The notes beneath the pieces were generated by a model. The model saw only the letters and a program-made list of their open reading frames with translations. It was not told where the DNA came from and did not search any database. Source: Tretioscincus oriximinensis (Eukaryota; Chordata; Lepidosauria; Squamata; Gymnophthalmidae). From it: 64,000 nucleotides of DNA. The DNA lies in the NCBI GenBank assembly GCA_022410635.1, contig JAJVDF010000046.1, forward strand, positions 1,983,185 to 2,047,184. Direction: 5' to 3'. The first letter of the stretch is position 1; each line of letters opens with the position of its first letter. Below are positions 33,386-42,680 of this stretch, piece after piece. The translations under genes and the position numbers were made by a program.

Positions 33386-34858
33386 CCTTCATGACAGACA
33401 TGGGATGAATTCACAAAAAAACTATGGTTGCCCCTAAGGTGTCCCTAGTGCCCTACTGGTATTCAGAAAGATTATTTTATTTCAGCCTGAGTTATCTTCT
33501 TTTGTATCCTCCTTGTAAATAAGATTTCCTCATTCTTGGGGCAGTGATGATGCAGAATGGTTATGAAGATCCAGAGCCAATCTTAGCATGGGAAACTGGA
33601 CTAGCAGCATCCAATGAATGGTGAGTTCTTGTTGCTACAGAAAGGGTGTTAAGCTTCAGGGTGAAGACAATAGTAAAAGTAGGAGGCTTTTAGGCAGTTC
33701 TTTTAAAAACTGTGTAATGCTAGGGAGTTTGTTTCTTGAGTTCACAAAAGAGGAAGTCCTTTGGAAATAAATGCTTCTATAAAGCTCTGTATGATTACAC
33801 CTACAGTTAACTGGCAGAGGATTTTGCAATTATTTCTGGGGTTTTCTCTTAAGTTGGCTAAATGAAAGTTATATCAGAGACATAAAATGTAAAAACAAAA
33901 ACCTTTAATCCCATATAAAGCCATTTCTATTTGCCTATACTAATTTGTGTCCTTGGTTTCCTTTACAGTAATGATCTGAAAAGACAACTATAATAACCTT
34001 TGTAAGACAAACTGCTGATACTGTAATCAGTGGTAAACCAGAGTTCAGCCGTTTTCACTTTATTTATGCCTGATTTTGCTTTCTTTAAGCATGCCAATAT
34101 CTTTTCATGTTCCTAGGGGAAGCCATAATAAACTATAGCCTCTGTTACTCAAGGTTAACTTGGATAAAAATAATCCGACTATTTACTGAAGGTACCCTTT
34201 GGAAAAGAGTGTTACAAAAAGCCCTCATCTTATTTTACTAGTTTTAAATATTCTTATTCCCAAGGCTAAAGAAAAAAAAGAAAGATTTTAAACAAATCAA
34301 ACATAAAGGCATCAACAAGTAGATGTAAAACATCATTAAAAACAGCAGGTGGAAGAAGATGAACTGTTCATGCTGTGAAGACGATCCATTATAATTTTGT
34401 TTTATTCCTTCAAGTATGCGAAAGGAACAGAAAAATATTAACAAACATCACTAAAAGCCACAGAAAAACTAGAACTATAATCAACTGCACTTTGAATTCA
34501 CATTGGTAAAACTGGGCTTTTTGAGGAGAAACAGTTACAAGTATTCTACAGGGTTGGGTGGATTCCTTTGAAATTTGTGTAGGAAAAGACCAGCTTTTTT
34601 GCCAATGAAAGCTGAATTATCAGCAGATTTTTAAAATGGTTCCCTTTGGACTGCAGATGGCATTGAACATTTGAAAGTTTCACCCTGCAATAAATTCTGT
34701 CTGCTCAAGCCATGTCAGTACTTAATCCAGGAAAGTATTACATGTGAAATTGTACTCTGAGTATCCTCTATGTACATCAATCATCATGAAGCTAAGCAGT
34801 TATTCTAACCTTCACCCAAATAATGTAAGCCTAAGATTATATCACAAATGAGAGCAGC
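33386..34858. other. Unassigned AT-rich sequence
   Basis: About 1.5 kb without a supported gene or repeat. Confidence 0.4.
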
Positions 34859-35123
34859 CTATTCAAGAGGCTGGTGATAACGCCACAGGATCCAAATCAC
34901 ACTCAAGCTGGAGCTCCACAATATGCAAAAACTGTCCTGTGAAGTGATACTACGTAATAAATATATGTCATAATGATTGCTTGCTGTCCAGAGGGTTTCA
35001 ACCATGGTGATTGCAGTGTCTTGCCTCCATCCAACACAGAAAGCAGTCACGATGAGTGTCATGCTTTCATGTGCGGCCCTCATTTTTGAACTCCACACAT
35101 GTGTGCTGCCTTCCTCTATAGTG
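34859..35123 (-). other. Open minus-strand frame of unknown meaning, interrupted by PLE
   Basis: Read on the minus strand from the PLE junction, about 87 codons stay open to a TAG at 34859. They include two hydrophobic stretches (ESMTLIVTAFCVGW and SFCILWSSSLSVIWILW) separated by about 35 residues. Removing the PLE joins the frame to open sequence beyond 36223, where a cttcag acceptor-like motif precedes it on the minus strand. This could be an exon or gene relic, or chance; no family was recognised. Confidence 0.2.
35113..35123. repeat. Left 11-bp TSD of the PLE
   Basis: cctctatagtg is repeated exactly at 36213-36223 on the other side of the PLE. Confidence 0.85.
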
Positions 35124-35135
35124 AATTTCAGAGAA

Positions 35136-35933
35136 ACTCCTGAACTACAGCACAAACTCCTGGAACTACAGCAAGCATTCCTCAGGTTACAGTACCCACC
35201 ACATGAAGTAAAAAAACAAATCAACAGAGCCAGATTGGTACCCAGAATCAACCTATTACAGGAGAGATTGAAGACAGAAAACAACAGAACCCCATTAGTG
35301 GTCACATACAGCTCACAATTGGGGCCCCTCAAACACATAATAAATGAACTTCAACCTATTTTGGATAAAAACACAGCTCTCTCAAGAGCACTTGGTGGCA
35401 AACCTTTGCTGGCTTACAANCAACCACCCAACCTCAAACAACTACTCNCNCAAAGAACACAGGACACAGAGGGAGAAATGGGAACTAGACCCTGCCACAA
35501 ACCCAGATGTCAACTNTGTGCACACATCCACCCTGGCAATGTCATCACGGGACCTGATAACACCACCCACAACATTAGAGGGACTTTTACATGCTCGTCT
35601 TCTAATGTGGTGTATTCCATTTTCTGCCAACAATGCCCCTCTACACTCTACATTGGGCAAACAGGACAATCCCTTCGCCAGAGAATAAATGGACACAAAT
35701 CAGATATTCGAAATGGAAACACACAGAAACCAGTTGCTGAACACTTCAACCTTCCAGGACATTCTCTCTCAGACCTCAGGACTGCAGTTCTTGAACAAAG
35801 AAACTACAAAGGAAGAGTTGAAAGAGAAGCAGCAGAACTTGAATACATTTATAAGTTCCAAACTATCAACAAAAGACTTAATAGAGATAATGGTTTCCTG
35901 GCCAACTATACATTTTTTTATGAAATCTGCTAA
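35136..35933 (+). pseudogene. PLE polyprotein C-terminus: linker and GIY-YIG endonuclease (partial)
   Basis: The open frame runs without a stop to TAA at 35931-35933; its PLE part is about 265 residues. The first half is the linker after the reverse transcriptase (INRARLVPRINLL, NRTPLVVTYS, INELQPILDKN, LGGKPLLAY), then a Cys-rich segment (CHKPRC-x-x-C-H). The second half is a GIY-YIG nuclease: NVVYSIFC as the GIY strand, STLYIGQTGQSL with YIG, RQRINGHKSDI with the conserved Arg, and KPVAEHF. In PLEs this nuclease nicks target DNA for reverse transcription. Four ambiguous bases (35420, 35448, 35450, 35516) fall in the linker. The nuclease part is intact but has no start codon or transcriptase of its own. 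Confidence 0.9.
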
Positions 35934-36126
35934 GTATTTGATTGATTCTCTACCAGACATTGCCTCTTGTTGCCCCAGGGACTTTTTCACATGGGAGGAT
36001 TAGTTTCTGCTATTTACCTGTTTTTCTAACCTGCAATTCATCACCTTATTACAGTAACATAGGCTTTGTCTTCTCCCATACACAGTTTCCTATAAATACC
36101 TGACCCTGACATTAGTCCCTCAGCAT

Positions 36127-36161
36127 CTGAAGAAGTAGATGTGTCTATGAAAGCTTATGCC
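36127..36161 (+). other. Hammerhead-like core in the 3' PLE repeat
   Basis: CTGAAGA (36127-36133), a short hairpin gtagatgtgtctat (36135-36148), GAAA (36149-36152) and GC-TTAT-GC follow in order. As at 4.2 kb, a C replaces the expected U after the short helix III. Confidence 0.45.
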
Positions 36162-36223
36162 ACCCACTTTTCTCAAGTTAGTCTCAAAGTGCTGCTAGCT
36201 TCTTTGCTAGTCCCTCTATAGTG

Positions 36224-38240
36224 TTGAACCCTGAAGCAGCTACCAGACAAGTAAGTATCAGCACTCTCTTTCATTATAACAGATAAAGCACCTGGAGAGT
36301 TATGTCAACAATGCTAGATCACTATTGCAGCACTAAGACATGATTACTGCCAAACTCATCCTGCTCTGTCCAGACCCAGGAATGTTTTGTTTTTATCCAT
36401 TCTTGCAGCATTTTTCCAAGAAATAGAAACAGCTCATGATAGGATCAGAAGGAACTCAAAGTGGCACATAGCTTCTGTTTTTCTCATATCAGATCCCTTG
36501 TAATGAAGGTGGGGCTGAGAGAGCTTTGGGTAACTGTTTCTAGCCCAAGGACACCCACCTGGTTTCATGTACAAGTGCAAAATTAAACCAGGAACCTAGC
36601 ATGTAAGAGTTTTCATTCAAGACTCTAAATCAAGACCAGACTTGCTCTCATAAGGTCCCTCCAGATAAATGTTAGTTATTTTATTCTTAACTATGGCTGC
36701 AGAATTGCTCTCTATATGGTATGAAAATGATTGCATGATAAAGTGGAGCAATGTAAGTCGTACAATAGAACATTAAAATATGGTGAAAATGCCCGATTGC
36801 TGAGTTTGTGGGATGCAATATTTTTGACTGTCTGTTGCTGGAACTGTTATTTAAAATTTTCATGACTGACAATTCTAGCAACTGTCAGAAAGTAGAATGC
36901 TACAAATGCAATAATTATGCCTTCGTACCATATATTTTAAGTGGCTGACATTTCCTAGAAAAGTCAACTATGGAGATACATGCTGTCAATGAGCAATGGT
37001 AATTGAGGCTGAATTTTCAAGGGTTGATATTTGTGCACTTATATCGCTCCATAAATATCAACTCCTGAAAAAAATAAGGTAGCATAATTACCAATGACTC
37101 CTGTCCTACCTGTTACAGGGACAGCAACTATCTGCTCTAGAAAATGGAGACTGAAAATCCCACACACACACACACACACAACACACCTTAACTGTGCCCA
37201 CAGCTGGCTAGGATTGGAAAACAGGGAGTTTCCAGCCCTCCCTTTGCTTTTCCAGAGGAGAATGGTTTCCACCCAAAAATAGCCTACAGCCTGGTCCCAC
37301 AGTTTTTTTAAAAAAAACAGGACTCTCAGAAACAGATTGAGAACAGTGGTCATTCCAATAATCTTTAGTGTGGTTTCAGTCTGCTTCTGAGAGGGTTGAG
37401 CACAAACAGAAATCATTTTCCATTGGATTTACAGTAATAGCAAGAGTGTGGTTCCAACATGAGGGGATTTTTTTTCTATTTAGTTTAAAACGCCAGGGAC
37501 AATGGGGCCTTAGAATAGTATGCATTGATAGTGCTTAATAAATATTTAAAAACAGAAATTGTAAAAGTAATTTCTCACCTTTGTTTGAGTAATGGATGTG
37601 AGATGTTTATTTAAATATCTGCTAAAATTATAATGGCAAGTTTCTACATTATAGTTTTTAGGCATAAAAACCAGGAAGCAGTTAATACCTATTAAGAACT
37701 TTGCAAAATCTGGCTACCACCCTATTATTTTGCTAGCAGTCTATAATCACTTCCCATAACCATTGAAAATCAAAACTTCAATTGCCAGGAGCAGACTTGA
37801 GGAATTGATTATTTATCATCCTGAAAGAACCAAGGAATATTGACTTAGGTATATTATATTCATACTTTTTAAAGTAGAGCAAAAAGAAATACAGTAACAA
37901 GAAAGCAATTATACATGAAAATCCATCCATTCATTAATGGTAAACCTGACAAATTTTTAAATTTCTCATATTGTAAAATGAAATAAAGAGATGGTTTGGA
38001 TTTTTACTGCATGAATGCTAAGGAAAAAAGAAACTAAATATGTTGTATTTTAGAAAAAAATCAATTAGACTTTGATATCTAAAACTTTACTTCCTTACTA
38101 TTAAATGAATAAGACTGACATGTGTGGGATTCCCCTAACATCGTTCATGTTGTGAATGAATAAACTACTATAAATGTATCATTTTTCTAACAAATCATTT
38201 TATCTTTGGGATGTATCTCCTTGCTAGATCTTGCTCAGCT
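36224..38240. other. Unassigned AT-rich sequence
   Basis: No supported gene. Contains the (CA)n at 37161-37187. 38255-38300 has a short tandem duplication (aatagtgtta followed by tatgcaa, twice) just before the L2 coding sequence. Confidence 0.4.
37161..37187. repeat. (CA)n microsatellite
   Basis: Thirteen CA-type units with one break. Confidence 0.95.
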
Positions 38241-38261
38241 GGAGCTGTTTTTGGAGAACGA

Positions 38262-39076
38262 AATAGTGTTACTATATGCAAATAGTGTTATTGTATGCAA
38301 ATGCCAGAAGCCTGCGAACAAAAATAGGGGATTTGGAATGCTTAGTGAACAACAATAATATCGATATTATTAGCATAACTGAAACCTGGTGGACAGAAGA
38401 AAACCAATGGGATACAGTAATTCCAGGTTACAAACTATATAGAAAAGATAGGAAAGGGAGACCTGGTGGTGGTGTAGCCTTGTATGTTAGTTTGATTCCT
38501 ACAAACTTGAATTTCCAGGTAAAACAGACCCATCCACAGAAGCACTGTGGATAACATTATCAGGTCAGAAAATAAGTCTAATATTGGGAGTATGCTACCG
38601 GCCACCTAACCAAACACCTGAAAGCGATACTCATTTGGAACATGAGGTTACTGAAGCTTCTAAAAAGGGAAGGGTAGTAACACTGGGAGACTTCAACTAT
38701 CCACAAATTGATTGGGCAAACACTTGTTCAACTCATGAAAAAGAAATAAAATTCTTAGGCATGCTAACTGATTGCTTCCTAGAGCAGGTGGTTTTAGAAC
38801 CAACCAGCGGCAAAAAATTATGGATTTAGCCCTAAGTAATGAAGAGGACCTGATACAAGATGTAACTGTAAGTGATCTCATAGGAAACAGTGTCCACAAT
38901 ACAATAACGTTCAACTTGAACATGGATAGAAAATTGTCAAGCAGTTCTAATACAGAAACCTTCAACTTTCACAAAGGAATTTTTCCCAAAATGAGGAAAA
39001 TGGTAAAATTAAAATTAAAAGGGAAAGTGAGAAAAGTCCAGTCCCTTCAAAAAGTGTGGAAACTGTTTGCAAATAC
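38262..39076 (+). mobile_element. L2-type LINE, endonuclease half
   Basis: Reads in two or three frames as an apurinic-type endonuclease: LLYANARSLRTKIGDL with the conserved Asn, IDIISITETWW with the catalytic Glu, GGGVALYVS, LGVCYRPPNQ, VVTLGDFNYPQIDW with the catalytic Asp-Asn, then DCFLEQVVLEPTSGKK and LALSNEEDLI. Breaks occur near 38550 and 38827. The copy stops at the GC-rich insertion; the first part of the reverse transcriptase is missing. It continues at 40350. Confidence 0.9.
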
Positions 39077-39205
39077 CAGGGCTTTTTTTGTGACGGAACG
39101 CACCGGAACGCAGTTCCGGCACCTTTTATTTAGGTGGGGGGCGGGGGCGCACGCGGGGGGGCAAGAATGAGTGGCGGCGGCGGCCGCCTCCGCTCCTCCG
39201 CCCCC
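39077..39205. mobile_element. GC-rich fold-back element copy 1, left part
   Basis: Starts cagggctttttttgtgacgg, reminiscent of hAT-type ends. It then has arm aacgcagttccggcacctt... (39107-39140) whose partner is at 39951-39982, and a GC-rich core with gcggcggcggccgcctccgc repeated in copy 2 (about 40250). It is interrupted by the LTR-like insertion at 39206-39943. Confidence 0.6.
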
Positions 39206-39943
39206 TGTGGCGTCCTCCATTTTAGAGGTGTGTGTTTCTTTTGTTTACTTACTAGTTATCCCAGAGGGGGGGGGGGANGAGCAGGCCTGGGCAGGGGCGT
39301 GGCTTCCTGGTTCCCTGTTTGGGAGGGGGCATGGCTAGAGGAGCCAGCCAATGGGGCCTCGAGTAGCCAGCTGGTGAGCGGTTAAAAGGGAAGCTGACCA
39401 GGGCTAGAGGCCTTTCTGTCAGGGACTTGTGGTGTAGCAATTGGACAGAGGGGTCCGCTTCTGATCTGCCTCAGAGGGAGGGGGTGGGAGTGTATGGTGG
39501 CCTGGAGGAGTCAAAGCTGAGGCTTGACTTGGGGCTGGAACAAATAAAGGGACACCGGGCCTGTCTCTTGAAGTGCCTGGAAACTAACGTTGCACCTGCT
39601 TGGTGTGTGTGTGCTTGAGTCAGGCTTACTTGATAAAAGCCGAAGCTTTATTATTCTAGTCTTTCTTCTATTCCCTGTTTGTAAACAATAAACTTGTTAT
39701 TTGTTTCATTTCAAACATCTCTCTCTTTCTTTATTTCTGTAACCATAAAACTAAGCACGCTACTGGTGGGGGCTGTGAATAAAGCCCTCATCCTGAGGTA
39801 AACTCTGAGGCCTTGTGTAGGCCGGAGGGTAGTACTGTTGCTGCAAGCAGTCGTGGGTGCTGGCTTGGGCAACGGGGGATATTGTGGCACCCCTGACTGT
39901 GAGGGTCATCGAATAGTAGGGCCCTCAGGTAGGGGTCGCCACA
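39206..39943 (-). mobile_element. LTR-like insertion (738 bp), TGTGGCG...CGCCACA
   Basis: The ends tgtggcg and cgccaca are inverted repeats, flanked by ccccc on both sides (39201-39205 and 39944-39948; low complexity, so weak as a TSD). On the minus strand it starts tgtggcgacccctacctgag with a hairpin partner aggggtgccaca about 60 bases in, as in the copy at 9.4 kb. It also shares tttattg-ttacaa sequence with that copy. No protein is encoded. An N lies at 39278 in a G-run. Confidence 0.6.
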
Positions 39944-40050
39944 CCCCCCCGCCTGAATAAAAGGTGCCGGTACTGCTGCGTTAGCCACCGGCGAGGTGGG
40001 CGTGGTGTTATTTTATTTAGGCAGCACCTTTTATTTAGGCGGGGGCGGCG
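39944..40050. mobile_element. GC-rich fold-back element copy 1, right part, and direct repeat
   Basis: 39951-39982 is the inverted partner of 39107-39140. 39991-40050 (gcgaggtgggcgtggtg and on to the aggcgggggcgg block) is a 60-base near-identical direct repeat of 40134-40193. Confidence 0.65.
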
Positions 40051-40054
40051 GCGG

Positions 40055-40133
40055 CTGTCCATTTATTACTACCCTCTGTTTTCTATCTTTTAGCCAGTTT
40101 CCAATCCAGGACAAAGTCTGTCCTCTTATACCA
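40055..40133 (-). mobile_element. Inverted piece of the L2 reverse transcriptase
   Basis: On the minus strand this reads YKRTDFVLDWKLAKR and on into RVVINGQ, exactly the reverse-transcriptase sequence that should precede the LINE at 40350. Its first 22 bases (40055-40076) are the exact reverse complement of 40350-40371. It is therefore an inverted segment of the same LINE with a 22-base overlap. Confidence 0.8.
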
Positions 40134-40349
40134 GCGAGGTGGGCGTGGTGTTATTTTATTTAGGCGGCACCTTTTATTTAGGCGGGGGGGCGGAGTTAGC
40201 AGGGGGCAGCAGCGGCAGCAGCAGCGGCGGGGGGGAGAGGGAATGAGCGGCGGCGGCCGCCTCCGCTCCCCCGCCCCCCACTCATTCCCACCCCCCGTGT
40301 GCACCCCCCTGCCCCCCGCCTAAATAAAAGGTGCCGCCTAAATAAAATA
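40134..40349. mobile_element. GC-rich fold-back element copy 2
   Basis: Perfect 36-base inverted arms (40152-40187 and 40314-40349, tattttatttaggcggcacc and onward) enclose about 125 bases of very GC-rich DNA with CAG/CGG-type repeats and gcggcggcggccgcctccgc. It can form a long hairpin. It sits directly against the LINE at 40350. Confidence 0.75.
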
Positions 40350-41345
40350 GAGGGTAGTAATAAATGGACAGTTCTCTGAATGGAAAGAGGTAAGTAGTGG
40401 AGTACCCCAGGGTTCCATACTGGGACCTTTGTTTTTCAATATATTCATAAACAATCTGGATGCCGACGTAAGTAGTGAAGTAGCCAAGTTCGCTGATGAC
40501 ACTAAACTGTTCAGGGTAGTGAAAACTGAAAATGATTGTAAGGCACCCCAGAGTGATCTATTGAAATTGGGTGAGTGGGCATCAAAGTGGCAAATGCACT
40601 TCAATTTAAGCAAGGGCAAGGTCATGCATATTGGGGCAAAGAATCCCAACTACTACTACCACCTGATGGGAACCAAGCTTTTTGTAACCAAGCAAGAAAA
40701 GGATCTTGGCAGTTTGATGGACAATTCAATGAAGATATCAACCCAGTGTGCAGCAGCAGCAAAAAATGCAAATTCCATGTTGGGGATAATTAGGAAAGGA
40801 ATTGAAAACAAGTCAGCAAATGTTGTTTTGCCTCTTTATAAATCTGTGGTGAGGCCACATTTGGATTACTCTGTTCAGTTCTGGTCACCACATCTCAAGA
40901 AGGATATTGTGGAACTAGAGAAGGTGCAGAAAAGGGCAACAAGAATGATAAGGGTCTGGAGCACCTCCCTTATGAAGTCAGGCTGCAATGTCTGGGCCTC
41001 TTCAGCCTCGAAAGGTGAAGTTTGAGAGAAGATCTGATTGAAGTGTACAAAATCATGCATGGGATTGGTAGGGTGAATAGAGAAAAAATGTTTTCTCTGT
41101 CACACAACACAAGGACCAGAGGGCACTCCTTAAAACTGATGGGCAGAAAAGTGAGAACAGACAAAGGAAAGTATTTTTTCACCCAGAGGGCCATTGGCCT
41201 GTGGAATTTACTTCCTGAAGAGGTTGTGGTAGCTAACAGCTTGGATAGTTTCAAGACAGGACTAGACAGCTTTATGGACACTGAGGGTATAAATGGGTAC
41301 TAGGATGGATGTCTGGATGCTGCCTTCGGGATGGAGCAACAGGCA
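40350..41345 (+). mobile_element. L2-type LINE, reverse-transcriptase C-terminal half and 3' UTR
   Basis: A frame from 40350 to 41023 reads GQFSEWKEVSSGVPQGSILG, then FFNIFINNL and FADDTKLF with the catalytic Asp pair. It continues through a LGEWASKWQMHFNLSK thumb-like region, KDLGSLMDNSMK, VRPHLDYSVQFW and LEKVQKRATRM. After a frameshift near 40960 a second frame (41022-41301) gives REDLIEVYKIMHGI, TRGHSLKLMGRK, GKYFFTQRAIGLWNLLPEEVV and the end at TAG 41301. This is the best-preserved L2 coding piece in the window. The 3' UTR (ggatggagcaacaggcag) runs into an inverted second tail at 41430. Confidence 0.9.
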
Positions 41346-41680
41346 GGACTCCTTAAATACCATTTGCAGGGGGAGTCATGAACAGGTGCATATTTTGCTG
41401 TCCTCTCTTCAGACTGCCCAGGTTCTTATCTGGGCAATTTGAACTGAAGAAGGCAAAATCTTCACCTATTCTCGACTCCCTGCTTATTTTATTTCATGAG
41501 TACTGCCTGTTGCTCCATCCCAGAGGCAGTTTCAAAAGATCCACACTTGTAGCTTTCTATACCCTTGGTGGCCATAAACATATCTAATTCTATCTTAAAA
41601 CTATCTAGGCTGTTAGCATTCCCAGCCTCTTCAAGCCTGGAAAGTTTTTCCTATGTGGATGCAGCCATAATGTTTTCATA
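41346..41680 (-). mobile_element. L2 3' tail, antisense, head-to-head with the preceding L2
   Basis: 41346-41420 continues the plus-strand tail. From about 41437 the sequence reads as the antisense tail (gaagaaggcaaaatcttcac, ctgcctgttgctccatccc), then antisense ORF end (taaaactatctaggctgtta). Two L2 tails therefore face each other within about 100 bases. Confidence 0.75.
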
Positions 41681-42439
41681 ATGCCTGGTATAAGGGGTGA
41701 TATCGTGCAATACCAACTTGGGGGAAAATGAACTCTCTCTCAAGATTTACCTTGCTTGGATGGTTGCTCCTAGGATTCATCATCTTTAAAATGGTAACCA
41801 CTCATGCTCCCAAATCCTCTCTAATCCACTTGTCTACCACTTATAAGCTCCTTCAGAGGCATCTCAGAGGCACTGTGGGTATGGGATTTTTCCCATGTCT
41901 ACCCTAGTATTCTCTAAATAGATACTGTATTATGTCCATTCCACCAAACTGTTCTACAGAACTGTTATTTCATCAAATAGAACATTGCACACATTGTTAA
42001 AATTTATTCCCATTCTGTTTGTTAAATAAAGATTATTAGATTGATATAGTGGTTTCTTCTTTTTTGATCATTATTCATTGTAGCTTGTACTTGTTTAAAA
42101 AACCTCCAAATCCCTTTAATGGCAGCTCAGCAAGGAAGAGCACCTCTCTTAAGATCAGGTTTTAAAATCTGTGCACAACTCCAAGGACCTGATAGAGGAA
42201 AGAAGATACAGTAAGTTTTGTTTTTCCCACAGAAAATATTAAAACCAAGGTAATCTAATTAGGCTCATTCCCTCCCCTCCAAAATAAAAAAATAGAGAGA
42301 GAACATAAAAGAAAGTATTGACCAGGTGAAGTCAATAGTGCAGTGAGTGATGAAGACCATTTGCATGAATAACTTCAAGTCAGAAGTGGACTCATTCAGG
42401 AATTAAATGGCTATTGATAAGTATTGGGCATGATTGAAT
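41681..42439. other. Unassigned sequence
   Basis: No supported feature. Confidence 0.4.
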
Positions 42440-42680
42440 AAAACAGGACCTGACAAAGGTACAGAGACCAGGTATATCTGGAGGATACAAGCTCCAGATT
42501 GGAGAGATGGGCAGGATGCCTCTAAATGCCTGTTGCAGGGAAATGAGAGCAGAGTAAGATTTTGCCTTCTTTTCCTGATTTTCATGTTCACAGGTAATTG
42601 GTGGCCACTGTGTAAGGCACGATGCTGGACCAGATAGACTGAAGACTCACCCAGCAGAGTTCCTCTGACATTCATATCTT
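42440..42680 (+). mobile_element. L2-type 3' tail
   Basis: ggcaggatgcctctaaatgc, attttgccttcttttcctg, gtgtaaggcacgatgctgg and acccagcagagttcctctga match the L2 tail in order. Confidence 0.7.

Larger units (their letters stand above)
35124..36212 (+). mobile_element. 5'-truncated Penelope-like retroelement
   Basis: About 1.09 kb between 11-bp TSDs. It contains the last third of the PLE open frame (linker plus GIY-YIG nuclease), then a 3' region whose last 95 bases match the PLE terminal repeat also found as a fold-back at 4.1 kb. The first 13 bases (aatttcagagaaa) equal those near the start of the 4.1 kb copy, after which it jumps into coding sequence, suggesting an internal deletion or microhomology-guided joining. 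The reverse-transcriptase core is absent. Confidence 0.9.

Noticed and set aside
34977..35123. N-terminal part of the 318-codon plus-strand frame as PLE protein
   Set aside because: It lies outside the TSD, so it is host flank that happens to be open in frame with the PLE.
39134..39440. Gly/Arg-rich open frames in the GC-rich locus
   Set aside because: They arise from CGG/GGC low-complexity DNA and cross element boundaries.
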